A DNA stretch of 19,008 bases from JAIOPA01 sp046076045 (lineage in GTDB: Bacteria > Eisenbacteria > RBG-16-71-46): contig JBJTRI010000125.1 of assembly GCA_046076045.1 (NCBI GenBank), forward strand, positions 1-19,008, in the 5' to 3' direction. Below, in pieces: positions 1-7,490 of this stretch. Every line of letters starts with the position of its first letter. The first letter of the stretch is position 1. The notes beneath the pieces are model-generated. The model was not told the DNA's origin, made no database searches, and saw only the letters and a program-made list of their open reading frames with translations. The translations under genes and the position numbers were made by a program.

Positions 1-291
1 TATCGCGCGTCCGGCCCCGGTGGCCAGCATCGCAACAAGACCGAGTCGGCGGTGCGCATGACGCACCGTCCGAGCGGGATCGTGCGCGTGGGCACCGAGC
101 ACCGCTCGCAGTTGCGCAACCGTCTGCTGGCGCTCGAGCGCATCCACCGCGCGCTCGAGGCGAAGCGGCGGCGCGTGAAGCCACGCGTCGCGACGCGCCC
201 GGGGCGCGCGGCGGTCGAGCGTCGGCTCGACGCCAAGGCCAAGGCGGGGGCGCGCAAGGCCGAGCGCCGACGCCCGGCACGCGACGACTAG
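1..291 (+). CDS. Release-factor-like protein, RF-1 domain (3' fragment)
   Basis: The gene enters from the left edge in frame 1, so its start is missing; 96 residues are visible up to the TAG at 289-291. The fragment opens with RASGPGGQHRNKTESAV, the catalytic GGQ loop of class I release factors, which places its glutamine at the peptidyl-tRNA ester bond in the ribosomal peptidyl-transferase centre. After the loop comes HRPSGI and a helix with RSQLRNRLLALERI, the usual end of the RF-1 domain. A tail of about 50 residues rich in Lys, Arg and Ala follows, as in codon-independent rescue factors of the ArfB type, where a basic tail enters the empty mRNA channel. The visible part has no room for a codon-recognition domain after the GGQ loop, but the N-terminus is not seen, so ArfB-like and short PrfB-like proteins cannot be separated. 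The RF-1 assignment is firm; the rescue role is inferred. Confidence 0.88.
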   Translation, partial: YRASGPGGQHRNKTESAVRMTHRPSGIVRVGTEHRSQLRNRLLALERIHRALEAKRRRVKPRVATRPGRAAVERRLDAKAKAGARKAERRRPARDD

Positions 292-359
292 CGTTCTCCC
301 GCGAGGGCGTGCGGAGGGGGGCTACCAATGGACCACCCCCTGTTGCGTACTTCTACGGA

Positions 360-389
360 GTGACCACGCCCCCTCGCTCGCACTAGATT
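360..389 (+). promoter_or_regulatory. Candidate sigma-70-type promoter of the TonB receptor unit
   Basis: GTGACC at 360-365 (TGAC matches the -35 consensus) is followed after 18 bases by TAGATT at 384-389. The core ACTAGATTGCGG recurs as ACTAGGTTGCGG in the promoter at 12802-12830. Transcription would begin near 396, giving a leader of roughly 130 bases before the ATG at 530. No cobalamin or other riboswitch core was recognised in that leader. Confidence 0.5.
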
Positions 390-529
390 GCGGAGTCGCG
401 GCCGTGCAGTGGGCCGCCCGGGGCGCGCCGCGCCCCAGCCGACGCGGGGAGGTGTCCGTCCTCGCGAGTCCCGTCGTTCCCGCGCGCCGACCCGGCGCGC
501 GTCGAGTCGCACTCCCGGAAAGGATCCCG

Positions 530-2740
530 ATGAGCCCGTCCCGTCCCGCTGCCCGCGTCCTCGCCCTGGCGCTCGCGTTCGCCGCGCTCACCGCGTCGCG
601 TTCGCACGCCGCCAACTCGGCGTTCGCCGACACGAGCAAGCCCGTCACGTTCCTCAAGGAGACGGTCGTGACCGGCGCGCGCTACCCGCGTGCGTACTAC
701 GAGTCGCCGCAGGCGCTGTCGTTCCTGTCGAAGGCGCAGTTGCGCGACATGGCGCCGGCGGTGATCGGCGACGCGCTGCAGTCGCTGCCCGGCGTGGACA
801 ACTCCAAGGACAGTCCGTGGGAGCAGCGCGTGGTGCTGCGCGGCCTGTCGGGCCAGCGCGTGCTCGTGCTCATGGACGGCATGCCCATGAACAGCGCGCG
901 CGGCAACGGTCCGCACCCGTCGCTCGTGGCCGCGCCGCTCATCGAGCGCGTCGAGGTGGTGCGTGGTCCGTCGTCGGTGTCGTACGGCTCCGACGCCATC
1001 GGCGGCGCGGTCAACATCATCACGCGCGAGGCCCTGCCCGCGGCCGACGGCCGCGCGAGCGGCGTGCGCGGCAACGCGCAGTTGGGCGGCGGCACGGCCG
1101 AGGCCGCGTTCGGCGGGCAGGTGACGGTGCAGCCGTACGTGGGCCGACTGGGCTTGCTCGTGTCGGGCGGCTGGCGCGACGCGAACGACTTCCGCACGCC
1201 CTCGGGCAAGGTCCCGAACTCGCAGTACGAGGAGCGCAACGCCGCCGTGGGGGCGCGCTACGACCTCACGCCGCACCTCACGCTGCGCACGGGCTACCAG
1301 GGCTACCGCGGCAAGGACGTCGGCATCCCCGGCCTGTCGTTCGCGTTCCCCGGGGCGTCGCAGGACTTCCTGTTCAACTACTACGACCGTGACCTCGCCC
1401 ACCTGACGCTCGACAACCGCTACCCCGACGCGTGGCTCGAGAACACGCGCGTCCGCCTGTACTACCAGCGCGAGCGCCGCAACTTCTTCTCGACCCAGGA
1501 GCTGTCCGCGTTCCAGTTCGGCTCGTTCGGCGTGCCGCCGGTGCCGACCGCCGTCGGCGCGATCACCGAGCAGGACCGGTTCTTCGACCTCAAGACCTAC
1601 GGCGCGCAGGTGCAGCTCACCTCGAAGAAGCACTCGGGCTACCGCTGGACCGCGGGCCTCGACGTGGCCTCGGATCGCACGAGCGGCAACAACGTGCGGC
1701 GTCGCACCTACCTGTTCACGGGCCCGGGCGGTTCGGTGGTGCCCGGCCCGACCGCGGTGCGCACCACGCAGTCGGTCCCGAACGGCACGTTCGACAACTA
1801 CGGCGCGTACTTCCAGAACGAGTTCTACATGACGCGCGAGCTCACGCTCACCACCGGCGCGCGCTGGAACCTGTACCGCTACCACGCCAAGGCCGGTCCG
1901 CTCGCGCCGGGGTTCAGCTTCGCCGACACCTCGGCGAACAACGACGCGTTCTCGGGCTCGGTGGGTCTGGTGTGGCAGCCGGTGCCCGACCTGCACCTGT
2001 CGGCCAACGTCTCGAGCGGCTACCGCCAGCCGAACGCGCAGGACCTGTTCTTCGACGGCGCGGCGAGCGTGGGCTACGTGGTGGGCAACCCCACGCTCGA
2101 CCCCGAGCGTGCGCTGTCGTACGACGTCGGCGCGCGTTGGTCGGTGGGCCGCGCGGCGCTCTCGGGCAACCTGTTCCTGTCGTACTACGAGAACCTGATC
2201 GACGCGCTGCCGACCCCGCCGGTCCCGCAGTCGTTCGGGCAGCCCACCTACCGCTACGCGAACATCGCGACCGCGCGCACGTACGGCGCGGAGTTCGAGG
2301 GCGAGACCTCGTTCGCCGACGACTTCGTGGCGCGCGCGACCCTCGCGACCACGGTGGGCGAGATCACCAGCGCCGACGCGATCGCGCTGCTCTACGGTGT
2401 GCCGGGCCAGGACCGCGCCCCGCTCGGCGGCGTGCCGCCGGCGAAGGGCACGTTCGGCGTGCGCTGGAACCACCCGGGCTCGCGCGGCTTCCTCGAGGCG
2501 GGTTCGCGCTGGTCGTGGCGCACCAACCGGCTGCCGCTGCCCACGCCGGGCGTGGGCCAGCTGACCGCCTTCAAGAAGGAGTGGATCGTGGCCGATATCA
2601 CCGCTGGGCTGCGGGTCACCGACCAGCTGCGCGCCACGCTGGGTGTGCGCAACGTGGCCGACCGCACCTACCGTCAGCCGCTGGGTTCGCTCGACGACCC
2701 GGGCCGCTCGTTCTTCATGACGCTGTCCTCCGACTTCTGA
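530..2740 (+). CDS. TonB-dependent outer-membrane receptor
   Basis: A 736-residue outer-membrane receptor that would import a scarce ligand using energy from TonB-ExbBD. The ATG at 530 was chosen over upstream in-frame starts because GGAAAGG lies 7 bases before it and a signal peptide begins there (basic start, LALALAFAAL core, cleavage near SHA-AN, residue 28). The sequence ETVVTGARYP at 44-53 is the usual start of the plug, which runs to about 168 with DALQSLPGV, the LRG motif, LVLMDGMP, IERVEVVRGPSSVSYGSDA and GGAVNIIT. The rest is a beta-barrel ending in Phe (TLSSDF), as expected for BAM recognition. In the barrel, YRQPNAQDLFF followed by VGNPTLDPE resembles the paired FRAP/NPNL boxes of haem and cobalamin receptors, but the ligand is not determined. 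The next gene begins 7 bases after the stop. The family assignment is very secure. Confidence 0.96.
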   Translation: MSPSRPAARVLALALAFAALTASRSHAANSAFADTSKPVTFLKETVVTGARYPRAYYESPQALSFLSKAQLRDMAPAVIGDALQSLPGVDNSKDSPWEQRVVLRGLSGQRVLVLMDGMPMNSARGNGPHPSLVAAPLIERVEVVRGPSSVSYGSDAIGGAVNIITREALPAADGRASGVRGNAQLGGGTAEAAFGGQVTVQPYVGRLGLLVSGGWRDANDFRTPSGKVPNSQYEERNAAVGARYDLTPHLTLRTGYQGYRGKDVGIPGLSFAFPGASQDFLFNYYDRDLAHLTLDNRYPDAWLENTRVRLYYQRERRNFFSTQELSAFQFGSFGVPPVPTAVGAITEQDRFFDLKTYGAQVQLTSKKHSGYRWTAGLDVASDRTSGNNVRRRTYLFTGPGGSVVPGPTAVRTTQSVPNGTFDNYGAYFQNEFYMTRELTLTTGARWNLYRYHAKAGPLAPGFSFADTSANNDAFSGSVGLVWQPVPDLHLSANVSSGYRQPNAQDLFFDGAASVGYVVGNPTLDPERALSYDVGARWSVGRAALSGNLFLSYYENLIDALPTPPVPQSFGQPTYRYANIATARTYGAEFEGETSFADDFVARATLATTVGEITSADAIALLYGVPGQDRAPLGGVPPAKGTFGVRWNHPGSRGFLEAGSRWSWRTNRLPLPTPGVGQLTAFKKEWIVADITAGLRVTDQLRATLGVRNVADRTYRQPLGSLDDPGRSFFMTLSSDF

Positions 2741-2747
2741 GAGGTCC

Positions 2748-3584
2748 ATGGGCATAGGGCCGTTCCGGCATCACGTCACGGCGCTGGGGATCGCGATCCT
2801 CGGCGCCGTCGGCGTACCCGCCACGCACGCTGAGGTGCCGCCGAGCGCGGTGCCCGACGCCGCGACCGTCGTGCGCGCGGGGTTCCTGCCCGCTGCGCAC
2901 GAGGACTCGCTCGTGACCGGCGCCACGCCGCTCGAACGCGTGGCGGTGCTGGGGCAGCTCGACGCGCTGGCGTCCACGACCGGCGACAGCGTGCGCGCGC
3001 TGCCGGCCGCGTGTCTGTCGGCGTACCTGCTGCTCGGGGGCGAGTTCGCCCCGGTGGCACGCGCGTTCGACGTGCCGACCGCGTTCACCTTCGGTCACGT
3101 GCATCGCGTGCAGGAGGCGCTGCTGCGTGCAGCCGACCGCGACGGCGAGCCCGGCGTGACCGCGGCCGGCGAGGCCATGTACGACACCGCCGACGTGCTG
3201 TTCGACTGGAGCATGCGCGGCAACGACGAGTCGCACCGCGTGTTCCAGCGCCTCGACCTGGGGAGCGAGCGGCTCTACGGCCGCACGCGCGACACCGAGT
3301 GGCGGCGCGCCGACCGGCTGGTGCCGCTGATCGCCGAGGACCCGGGTCGCGTGTTCCTGGTGGGGCTGTGGCGCGACCCCGGCAGCGGCGAGCTGCTGCC
3401 GTTGCCCGAGGGTGCGAGCGAGAACCACTGGGTGCTGGTGGTGTGGCACGCCGACGCGTTCCACGTGCTCGACCCGTGGCGCGCGACGGGCGAGAGCGGG
3501 CTGGTGCGGTGGTCCGACGAGACCGCGGCCACCATGTTGTTCGAGACCCCGAACACCGTGTACTGGTTGCGCCGCGGGCGCTGA
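2748..3584 (+). CDS. Exported C39-like cysteine peptidase candidate
   Basis: A 278-residue protein starting 7 bases after the TonB receptor stop; its ribosome site (GAGAGG) overlaps that stop, so translation is probably coupled. The N-terminus looks like a signal peptide (hydrophobic residues 11-24, cleavage near ATHA-EV at 28). I do not recognise a named family with certainty. The C-terminal stretch ENHWVLVVWHADAFHVLDPW (225-244) has the form of bacteriocin-processing C39 peptidases: a catalytic His before a beta-strand, then an Asp-Pro. A single well-placed Cys89 in LPAACLSAYLLLGGEF precedes a helix, as in the CGxAxL segment of C39. The proposed triad is Cys89-His227-Asp242. Against this, the classic QxxxxCG signature is not intact and about 140 residues separate Cys from His, longer than usual. 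It could instead be a non-catalytic papain-fold protein. Linkage to the receptor suggests it handles the imported ligand or modifies the receptor; that is inference. Confidence 0.6.
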   Translation: MGIGPFRHHVTALGIAILGAVGVPATHAEVPPSAVPDAATVVRAGFLPAAHEDSLVTGATPLERVAVLGQLDALASTTGDSVRALPAACLSAYLLLGGEFAPVARAFDVPTAFTFGHVHRVQEALLRAADRDGEPGVTAAGEAMYDTADVLFDWSMRGNDESHRVFQRLDLGSERLYGRTRDTEWRRADRLVPLIAEDPGRVFLVGLWRDPGSGELLPLPEGASENHWVLVVWHADAFHVLDPWRATGESGLVRWSDETAATMLFETPNTVYWLRRGR

Positions 3585-3607
3585 CGCGCCGCTCACGATC
3601 GGCGCAT

Positions 3608-3646
3608 GCCGGGTGCGGCGCGTGCGGCGCCCGCGTGCCGCCCGGC
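3608..3646 (+). terminator. Candidate hairpin terminator after the receptor/peptidase unit
   Basis: GCCGGG at 3608-3613 pairs with CCCGGC at 3641-3646, and the stem continues inward through CGGC/GCCG and GCG/CGC with small bulges. It starts 24 bases after the stop at 3584. There is no T-run, so intrinsic termination is uncertain. Confidence 0.35.
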
Positions 3647-3729
3647 CATGCGAACCGCCTCGCGATCGCACGAGCCTGCGCACCGGAGAGCGCCCGAGCG
3701 AGTGCCCGGTCCACCGCACCGCCGTTCGG

Positions 3730-3791
3730 CCGCGCCCGCGCAACCCCCGCAACCCGCGCACCCGCGCCCGCGCAACCCCCGCAACCCGCGC
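3730..3791. repeat. Tandem duplication, 32-base period
   Basis: Bases 3730-3759 recur identically at 3762-3791 (30 of 30), giving two copies with a 32-base period. The unit contains CAACCCCCGCAACCCGCGC. A degenerate partial third copy (CCCGCAACCC) follows at 3801-3810. The repeat is intergenic and in no reading frame that looks real. Confidence 0.85.
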
Positions 3792-3940
3792 GCCGGCGCC
3801 CCCGCAACCCGATCGCCAGCACCCCCGCGCCTGCATGGAAGGCCCGCCCCGGCTGTGCCATGCTCCGGCGGACCCCACGGGACCGTGCCGGGGGCCCTCC
3901 CGGGGCCCGGCCGAGCCCGCCAAGTCCTTCGGAGAACGAC

Positions 3941-4552
3941 ATGAACGACGCGCCCCGCCCTGCCGATAACCGCGTGGACAGTCCCCGGATGGAGCCCCGG
4001 CTCCCCCCGGGACAGGTCAAGACCGACAAGTGGCCGGTCCTGCACTACGGGTCCGTCCCGCGCATCGACCTCGCGTCGTGGGAGTTGCGGGTGGACGGGC
4101 TGGTGGAGCAGCCCCAGCGTTGGACGTGGGACGAGTTCCAGACCCTGCCCCGCATGCAGGTGTTCTCGGACATCCATTGCGTCACGCGCTGGAGCCGGTA
4201 CGACAACACCTGGGACGGGGTCTCGCTCCGTGAGGTGCTGCGGCGGGCGGTGCCGAAGTCGTCGGCCCGTTTCGCGATCATCCACGCGGCGCAGGACTTC
4301 ACGACGAACCTGCCCCTGAACGAACTGGATCAGGATGACGTCCTGCTCGCCGACACCCACGATGGCGAACCGCTCACGCCCGACCACGGCTGGCCGCTCC
4401 GGCTCGTGGTTCCGCGGCGTTACTTCTGGAAGAGCGCCAAGTGGATCACGCGGATCGAGCTCGTGGAGCGCGACGCGCCCGGATTCTGGGAGCGCAACGG
4501 CTACCACAACGAGGCCGACCCGTGGCGCGAGGAGCGCTTCTCGGAGTGGTGA
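3941..4552 (+). CDS. Sulfite-oxidase-fold molybdopterin oxidoreductase, cytoplasmic
   Basis: A 203-residue stand-alone molybdopterin-binding domain of the sulfite oxidase fold, similar to the YuiH-type small oxidoreductases. The ATG is preceded by GGAGAA at a 4-base gap. Family hallmarks in order: LRVDGLVEQPQRWTWDEF (49-66), the molybdenum-ligand Cys80 in SDIHCVTRWS, the TWDGVSLREVL segment (90-100), LPLNELDQDDVLLA (124-137), DHGWPLRLVVPRRYFWKSAKWI (148-169, cofactor clamp) and the terminal GFWERNGYHNEADPW. No signal peptide or Tat motif is present, unlike periplasmic MsrP, so it should act in the cytoplasm. No heme-binding or dimerisation domain of eukaryotic sulfite oxidase is present. The substrate is unknown for this subgroup. 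The gene lies 30 bases upstream of the following gene, so the two may be co-transcribed, although no functional link is evident. In sampled lines its GC looks lower than that of the genes around it. Confidence 0.93.
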   Translation: MNDAPRPADNRVDSPRMEPRLPPGQVKTDKWPVLHYGSVPRIDLASWELRVDGLVEQPQRWTWDEFQTLPRMQVFSDIHCVTRWSRYDNTWDGVSLREVLRRAVPKSSARFAIIHAAQDFTTNLPLNELDQDDVLLADTHDGEPLTPDHGWPLRLVVPRRYFWKSAKWITRIELVERDAPGFWERNGYHNEADPWREERFSEW

Positions 4553-4582
4553 CGCGCGTGTGACGCGCGGTGGGGGTGTGCG

Positions 4583-7120
4583 ATGAACCCGACCCCCGCC
4601 ACGCTGCGCGCGATCGAGTGGCTCGACGAGCGCCTGACCGAGCTGCGCGACATCCGCAACGCGACGTCGCGCGACCCGAGCTTCAAGAACTGGCGCCAGG
4701 GCACGGTCACCGTGCTGCAGCGCATCTGGCCCGCCGACGCACAGCGCGTGGAGCGCTTCCGTCGCATCCCGTTCTCGCCCGTGGACCCGCGCGCCGACGC
4801 GCGTGCCGTGCGCGAGGCGTACGGTCGCGGTTGTCAGGAGGCGACGCGCGTCCTGAAGGGTTTCGTGGAGGACCTGCGCAAGAACGGCGCGCCCGAGGCG
4901 CCCGCGAGCGCGCCCGAGGTGGGGGCGAGCGAGTTCGAGGACGGGTTCCCGACCATGGACCTGCCCGCGGGTGATGTGACGCGATCGAGCGAGCCGCCGC
5001 TGCTGCCCGGCGACCTGTTCGGCGACATGGGCGATCTGCCGCCCACGATGGCCGACGGCGCTGCGCCGCCGCGCCTGCAGGTCTCCGTGCCCACGCCGTC
5101 GGTCGCACCGACGGAGTCGGTGCCGTCCGCGCCTTCGGCGAGCGCGCCGGTGGTGCCGCCGGTGGTGCCGCCGGTGAGCGAGTCGCCCGCGTTGGGCCCG
5201 AACGAGGGCGCGGCTGCCGACGTGCCGTCGGTGAGCGCGACGTCCGACGCCTCGGTGGTGGCGGGTGCGCCCGCCAAGAGGACGAACAAATCGCGGTGGC
5301 GTCTGCGCGACCTGCTGGGCTTCGCGCAGTTGTCCGCGCGCACGCTCGCGGGGTTGCCTGCCGAGGATGCGGAGGCGGCGGCCGCTGCGGACCCGCCCGC
5401 CGCGCCTGCGACGCCTGCGACGCCTGCGAATCCAACCACGCCTGCTGCGGCTGTCACGCCTGCCGCACCCGTGATGCCCGCGACCTCTGCGTCGTCTGCG
5501 ACTTCCGCGATGCCCGAGACGTCCGCGTCGTCTGCGTCGTCCGAGTCGTCTATGACGCCCGCGACGTCTGCCGCGCCTTCCGTGCCTGCTGCGCCCGTTA
5601 CGACGGCGCCGTCGGTCGTGCCCGTCGCGTCCGCACTCGCCACTCCCGAGAGCGCTGCGCCCGTGGTCGCGCCGACCTCGAGCGAGGTCTCGGTGCCGGG
5701 CATCTCGACGAGCGCGTCCGCGCCGCCGCACGATGCCGCCGCGAGCGTGCCGCCGCATACCGCTGTGGAGACGCCCGAGAGCATCGTGACGCACACCACC
5801 ACGCTGCGTGCGCCGATCGAGAAGGTGGGCATGGACGCGCTGGTATCGCCCGAACTGCGCCACGCCGAACCGGTCGAGCCCACGCCTGTCGGAGCCGAGG
5901 CCGCGCCCGCCGAGACGTGGAACCACGCGGAGCCCGGGAATGCGGCCCCGACCGGGCCCGCCACGGCTGCCGAAGTCGTGCCCGTCGCGGAGCCGGTCGT
6001 TGAGGCGCCCACGGTTGGCAACGATGCAACGCGCGAAGCGGAGCCGGTTGCCGAGGCGGCCGCGGTTGGCGCCGATGCAGCGCGCGAAGCGGAGCCGGTC
6101 GCCGAACGGTCGCCCGTCGTGGAACCGATTGCCGACGAGATCGCGCACATCGCGTTGCCCGCCGTCGAGCAGACCGCGCCGAGCACCGAGGTCGCGCCCA
6201 TCGCGCTGCCCGCCGCGGAGCGGCCCGAACCGAGCACCGAGGTCGCGCCCGTCGCGCAGCCCGCCGCAGAGCAGGCCGCGCCGAGCACCGAGGTCGTGCC
6301 CGTCGCGCAGCCCGCTGCGGAGCAGACCGCGCCTAGCCCCGAGGTCGCGCCCATCGTGCTGCCCGCCGCGGAGCAGTCCCCGCCGTGCACCGCAGCGCCG
6401 TCCACGGCCGAGCCTGTCGCCGAACCGCCTGCTCAGCCCGTCGCCGAGGGGCCCGCGCCGACCGCCGAGGTCGCACCTGCCGCGCCGCCGGCCGTCGCGT
6501 CGCCGAAGCCCGCGACGCGTTCGGGCAAGCGGCGTGCGCGGTCGTCGAATGCGCGCGTGACGCGACTCGAGGACCCCGAGTTCAATGTGGATCCCACGCC
6601 GTCGGCGTCGCTGCCGCGCCCGTCCAGCGAGATGCCCGTGCCGCACCTGGTCCCCAGTGCCTCGCGGCCCGCGCCCGAGCCCACCGAGGAGCCCGCCCCG
6701 CCCGTGGAGCGCACGCCCAAGCATGCGCGACTCGAACCGGTGGCAGAGGTGCCGACGGACGACACGGGCACGCGCGTGGATCCCGACGAGTTCGCGGTCG
6801 CGGCCGACGACTTCGTGCGCACCTCGCCGGTGCTCGGCGCGGCCGGTCGGCGCGTGGCGCGCAGGTCCGACGCCAACGAGTTCACCGACCCCGACGCCAT
6901 CGCGGTCGCGTCGCTGGTGGACGACCTGGGGGAACTGGGCGTGCCCGCGGGGCGTCATGTCGAGATGCGCGCGCGGTTGCTCGACCTGGCGCGCCGCATC
7001 GAGCACGGTACGCTCGACTGGTCGGTGCTGCGCAAGGCGATGTGGTTCGCCATGGAGTACCCCGAACTGGCGCGCCGCCTCGTGCCGGTGCTGCTGCCGT
7101 GGATGGACCGCGCCGCCTGA
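4583..7120 (+). CDS. Large Ala/Pro-rich linker protein with conserved-looking ends
   Basis: An 845-residue protein I cannot assign to a named family. Residues 1-100 form a helical module (LDERLTELRDIRNATSRDPSF, then NWRQGTVTVLQRIWP, then the FRRIPFSP segment and a long helix to about 100) and look like a genuine folded domain. Residues about 101-731 are almost entirely Ala, Pro, Val, Glu, Ser and Thr, with no visible fold. Embedded in them are a basic amphipathic stretch near 230-258 (KRTNKSRWRLRDLLGFAQL), another basic patch near 647, and two blocks of 17-residue repeats (478-511 and 527-601). Residues 732-845 become structured again, with acidic DPDEF and ANEFTDPDA motifs and a final helical block ending LDWSVLRKAMWFAMEYPELARRLVPVLLPWMDRAA. 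There is no signal peptide or membrane segment. Two folded ends on a disordered spacer suggest a cytoplasmic scaffold or tether; this is inference. The start at 4583 has only a weak G-rich ribosome site. Confidence 0.8.
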   Translation: MNPTPATLRAIEWLDERLTELRDIRNATSRDPSFKNWRQGTVTVLQRIWPADAQRVERFRRIPFSPVDPRADARAVREAYGRGCQEATRVLKGFVEDLRKNGAPEAPASAPEVGASEFEDGFPTMDLPAGDVTRSSEPPLLPGDLFGDMGDLPPTMADGAAPPRLQVSVPTPSVAPTESVPSAPSASAPVVPPVVPPVSESPALGPNEGAAADVPSVSATSDASVVAGAPAKRTNKSRWRLRDLLGFAQLSARTLAGLPAEDAEAAAAADPPAAPATPATPANPTTPAAAVTPAAPVMPATSASSATSAMPETSASSASSESSMTPATSAAPSVPAAPVTTAPSVVPVASALATPESAAPVVAPTSSEVSVPGISTSASAPPHDAAASVPPHTAVETPESIVTHTTTLRAPIEKVGMDALVSPELRHAEPVEPTPVGAEAAPAETWNHAEPGNAAPTGPATAAEVVPVAEPVVEAPTVGNDATREAEPVAEAAAVGADAAREAEPVAERSPVVEPIADEIAHIALPAVEQTAPSTEVAPIALPAAERPEPSTEVAPVAQPAAEQAAPSTEVVPVAQPAAEQTAPSPEVAPIVLPAAEQSPPCTAAPSTAEPVAEPPAQPVAEGPAPTAEVAPAAPPAVASPKPATRSGKRRARSSNARVTRLEDPEFNVDPTPSASLPRPSSEMPVPHLVPSASRPAPEPTEEPAPPVERTPKHARLEPVAEVPTDDTGTRVDPDEFAVAADDFVRTSPVLGAAGRRVARRSDANEFTDPDAIAVASLVDDLGELGVPAGRHVEMRARLLDLARRIEHGTLDWSVLRKAMWFAMEYPELARRLVPVLLPWMDRAA
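6014..6115 (+). repeat. In-frame 17-residue repeat, two copies (VGxDAxREAEPVAE type)
   Basis: Two 51-base units (6014-6064 and 6065-6115) encode VGNDATREAEPVAEAAA and VGADAAREAEPVAERSP, residues 478-511 of the linker protein. The period is the same as in the block at 6161-6385. Confidence 0.8.
6161..6385 (+). repeat. In-frame 17-residue repeat array (AEQxAPSTEVAPVAQPA type)
   Basis: Four complete 51-base units (6161-6364) and a partial fifth (6365-6385) encode a unit of the form A-E/V-E/Q/R-x-x-P-S-T/P-E-V-A/V-P-I/V-A/V-L/Q-P-A in residues 527-601 of the linker protein. The copies differ at both the codon and residue level, so the expansion is not brand new. Confidence 0.88.
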
Positions 7121-7490
7121 GTCGTCGCGGCCTCGTGCGCACGTCGGTGCGCGCGCGGCCCCTCACCGCTCGGCTCCGTCGCGCCCTCGGCTCCTTCGCG
7201 CCCTCGCGCCCTCGCGCGCTCACGCCCTCTCGCGCTCACGCCCTCTCGCCCTCGCGCCCTCTCGCGGGTGTGCATGCGCTCCCGCGCACGACGCCTCGCG
7301 ACCCACGCGCCCCCGTCGTGTCGCCCCACTCGTGCCGGAGGCGTCGCGCGACAGGTCCTGCGAGCCGCGCTCACCGCATGCGCGCGGTGTCCTCTCGGAC
7401 CATGCTGCGCGCGGGTGGTCCGTGCGGCGGCGCAATGACGTGCGTGGTTTCACGCGTTCCTGACGCGCACCGCCCGACCGCCCGGAACCG
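7121..7490. other. Intergenic region with CT-rich short tandem repeats
   Basis: No gene is supported. From about 7186 to 7266 the sequence is a strongly pyrimidine-skewed run of CGCGCCCTC-type words, including a perfect 16-base tandem repeat at 7216-7247. The rest, up to the clpB promoter, is unremarkable. No clear terminator hairpin follows the stop at 7120. Confidence 0.55.
7216..7247. repeat. Perfect 16-base tandem repeat in a CT-rich tract
   Basis: GCGCTCACGCCCTCTC occurs at 7216-7231 and again at 7232-7247, within a longer tract of CGCGCCCTC variants. It is intergenic. Confidence 0.9.

Larger units (their letters stand above)
3585..3940. other. 356-base intergenic region, C-rich and repetitive
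   Basis: No convincing gene is seen. The stretch holds a GC-rich hairpin just after the upstream stop (3608-3646), a 32-base-period tandem duplication (3730-3791) and a GGGCCC-rich stretch at about 3890-3910. Open frames crossing it are Pro/Arg/Ala low complexity with no ribosome site. The ribosome site of the downstream gene (GGAGAA) is at 3931-3936. Confidence 0.6.

Noticed and set aside
396..529. Cobalamin riboswitch in the leader of the TonB receptor
   Set aside because: A leader of about 130 bases before a BtuB-like receptor made this worth looking for, but no B12-box or other conserved core was found.
383..2755. A long antisense open frame over the TonB receptor gene
   Set aside because: The sequence is Arg/His/Val-rich low complexity with no domain, and the plus frame is a textbook receptor. 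In DNA this GC-rich, stop codons are rare in the antisense frames.
3730..3810. CRISPR-like short repeats
   Set aside because: Only two full copies exist, directly adjacent with no spacers of unrelated sequence; this is a tandem duplication.
3593..7006. Antisense open frame of over 1,100 residues across the molybdopterin and scaffold-like genes
   Set aside because: It is dominated by Arg/Gly/His runs and crosses two plus-strand genes and a repetitive spacer; there is no start signal or recognisable domain. The plus-strand molybdopterin frame is unambiguous.
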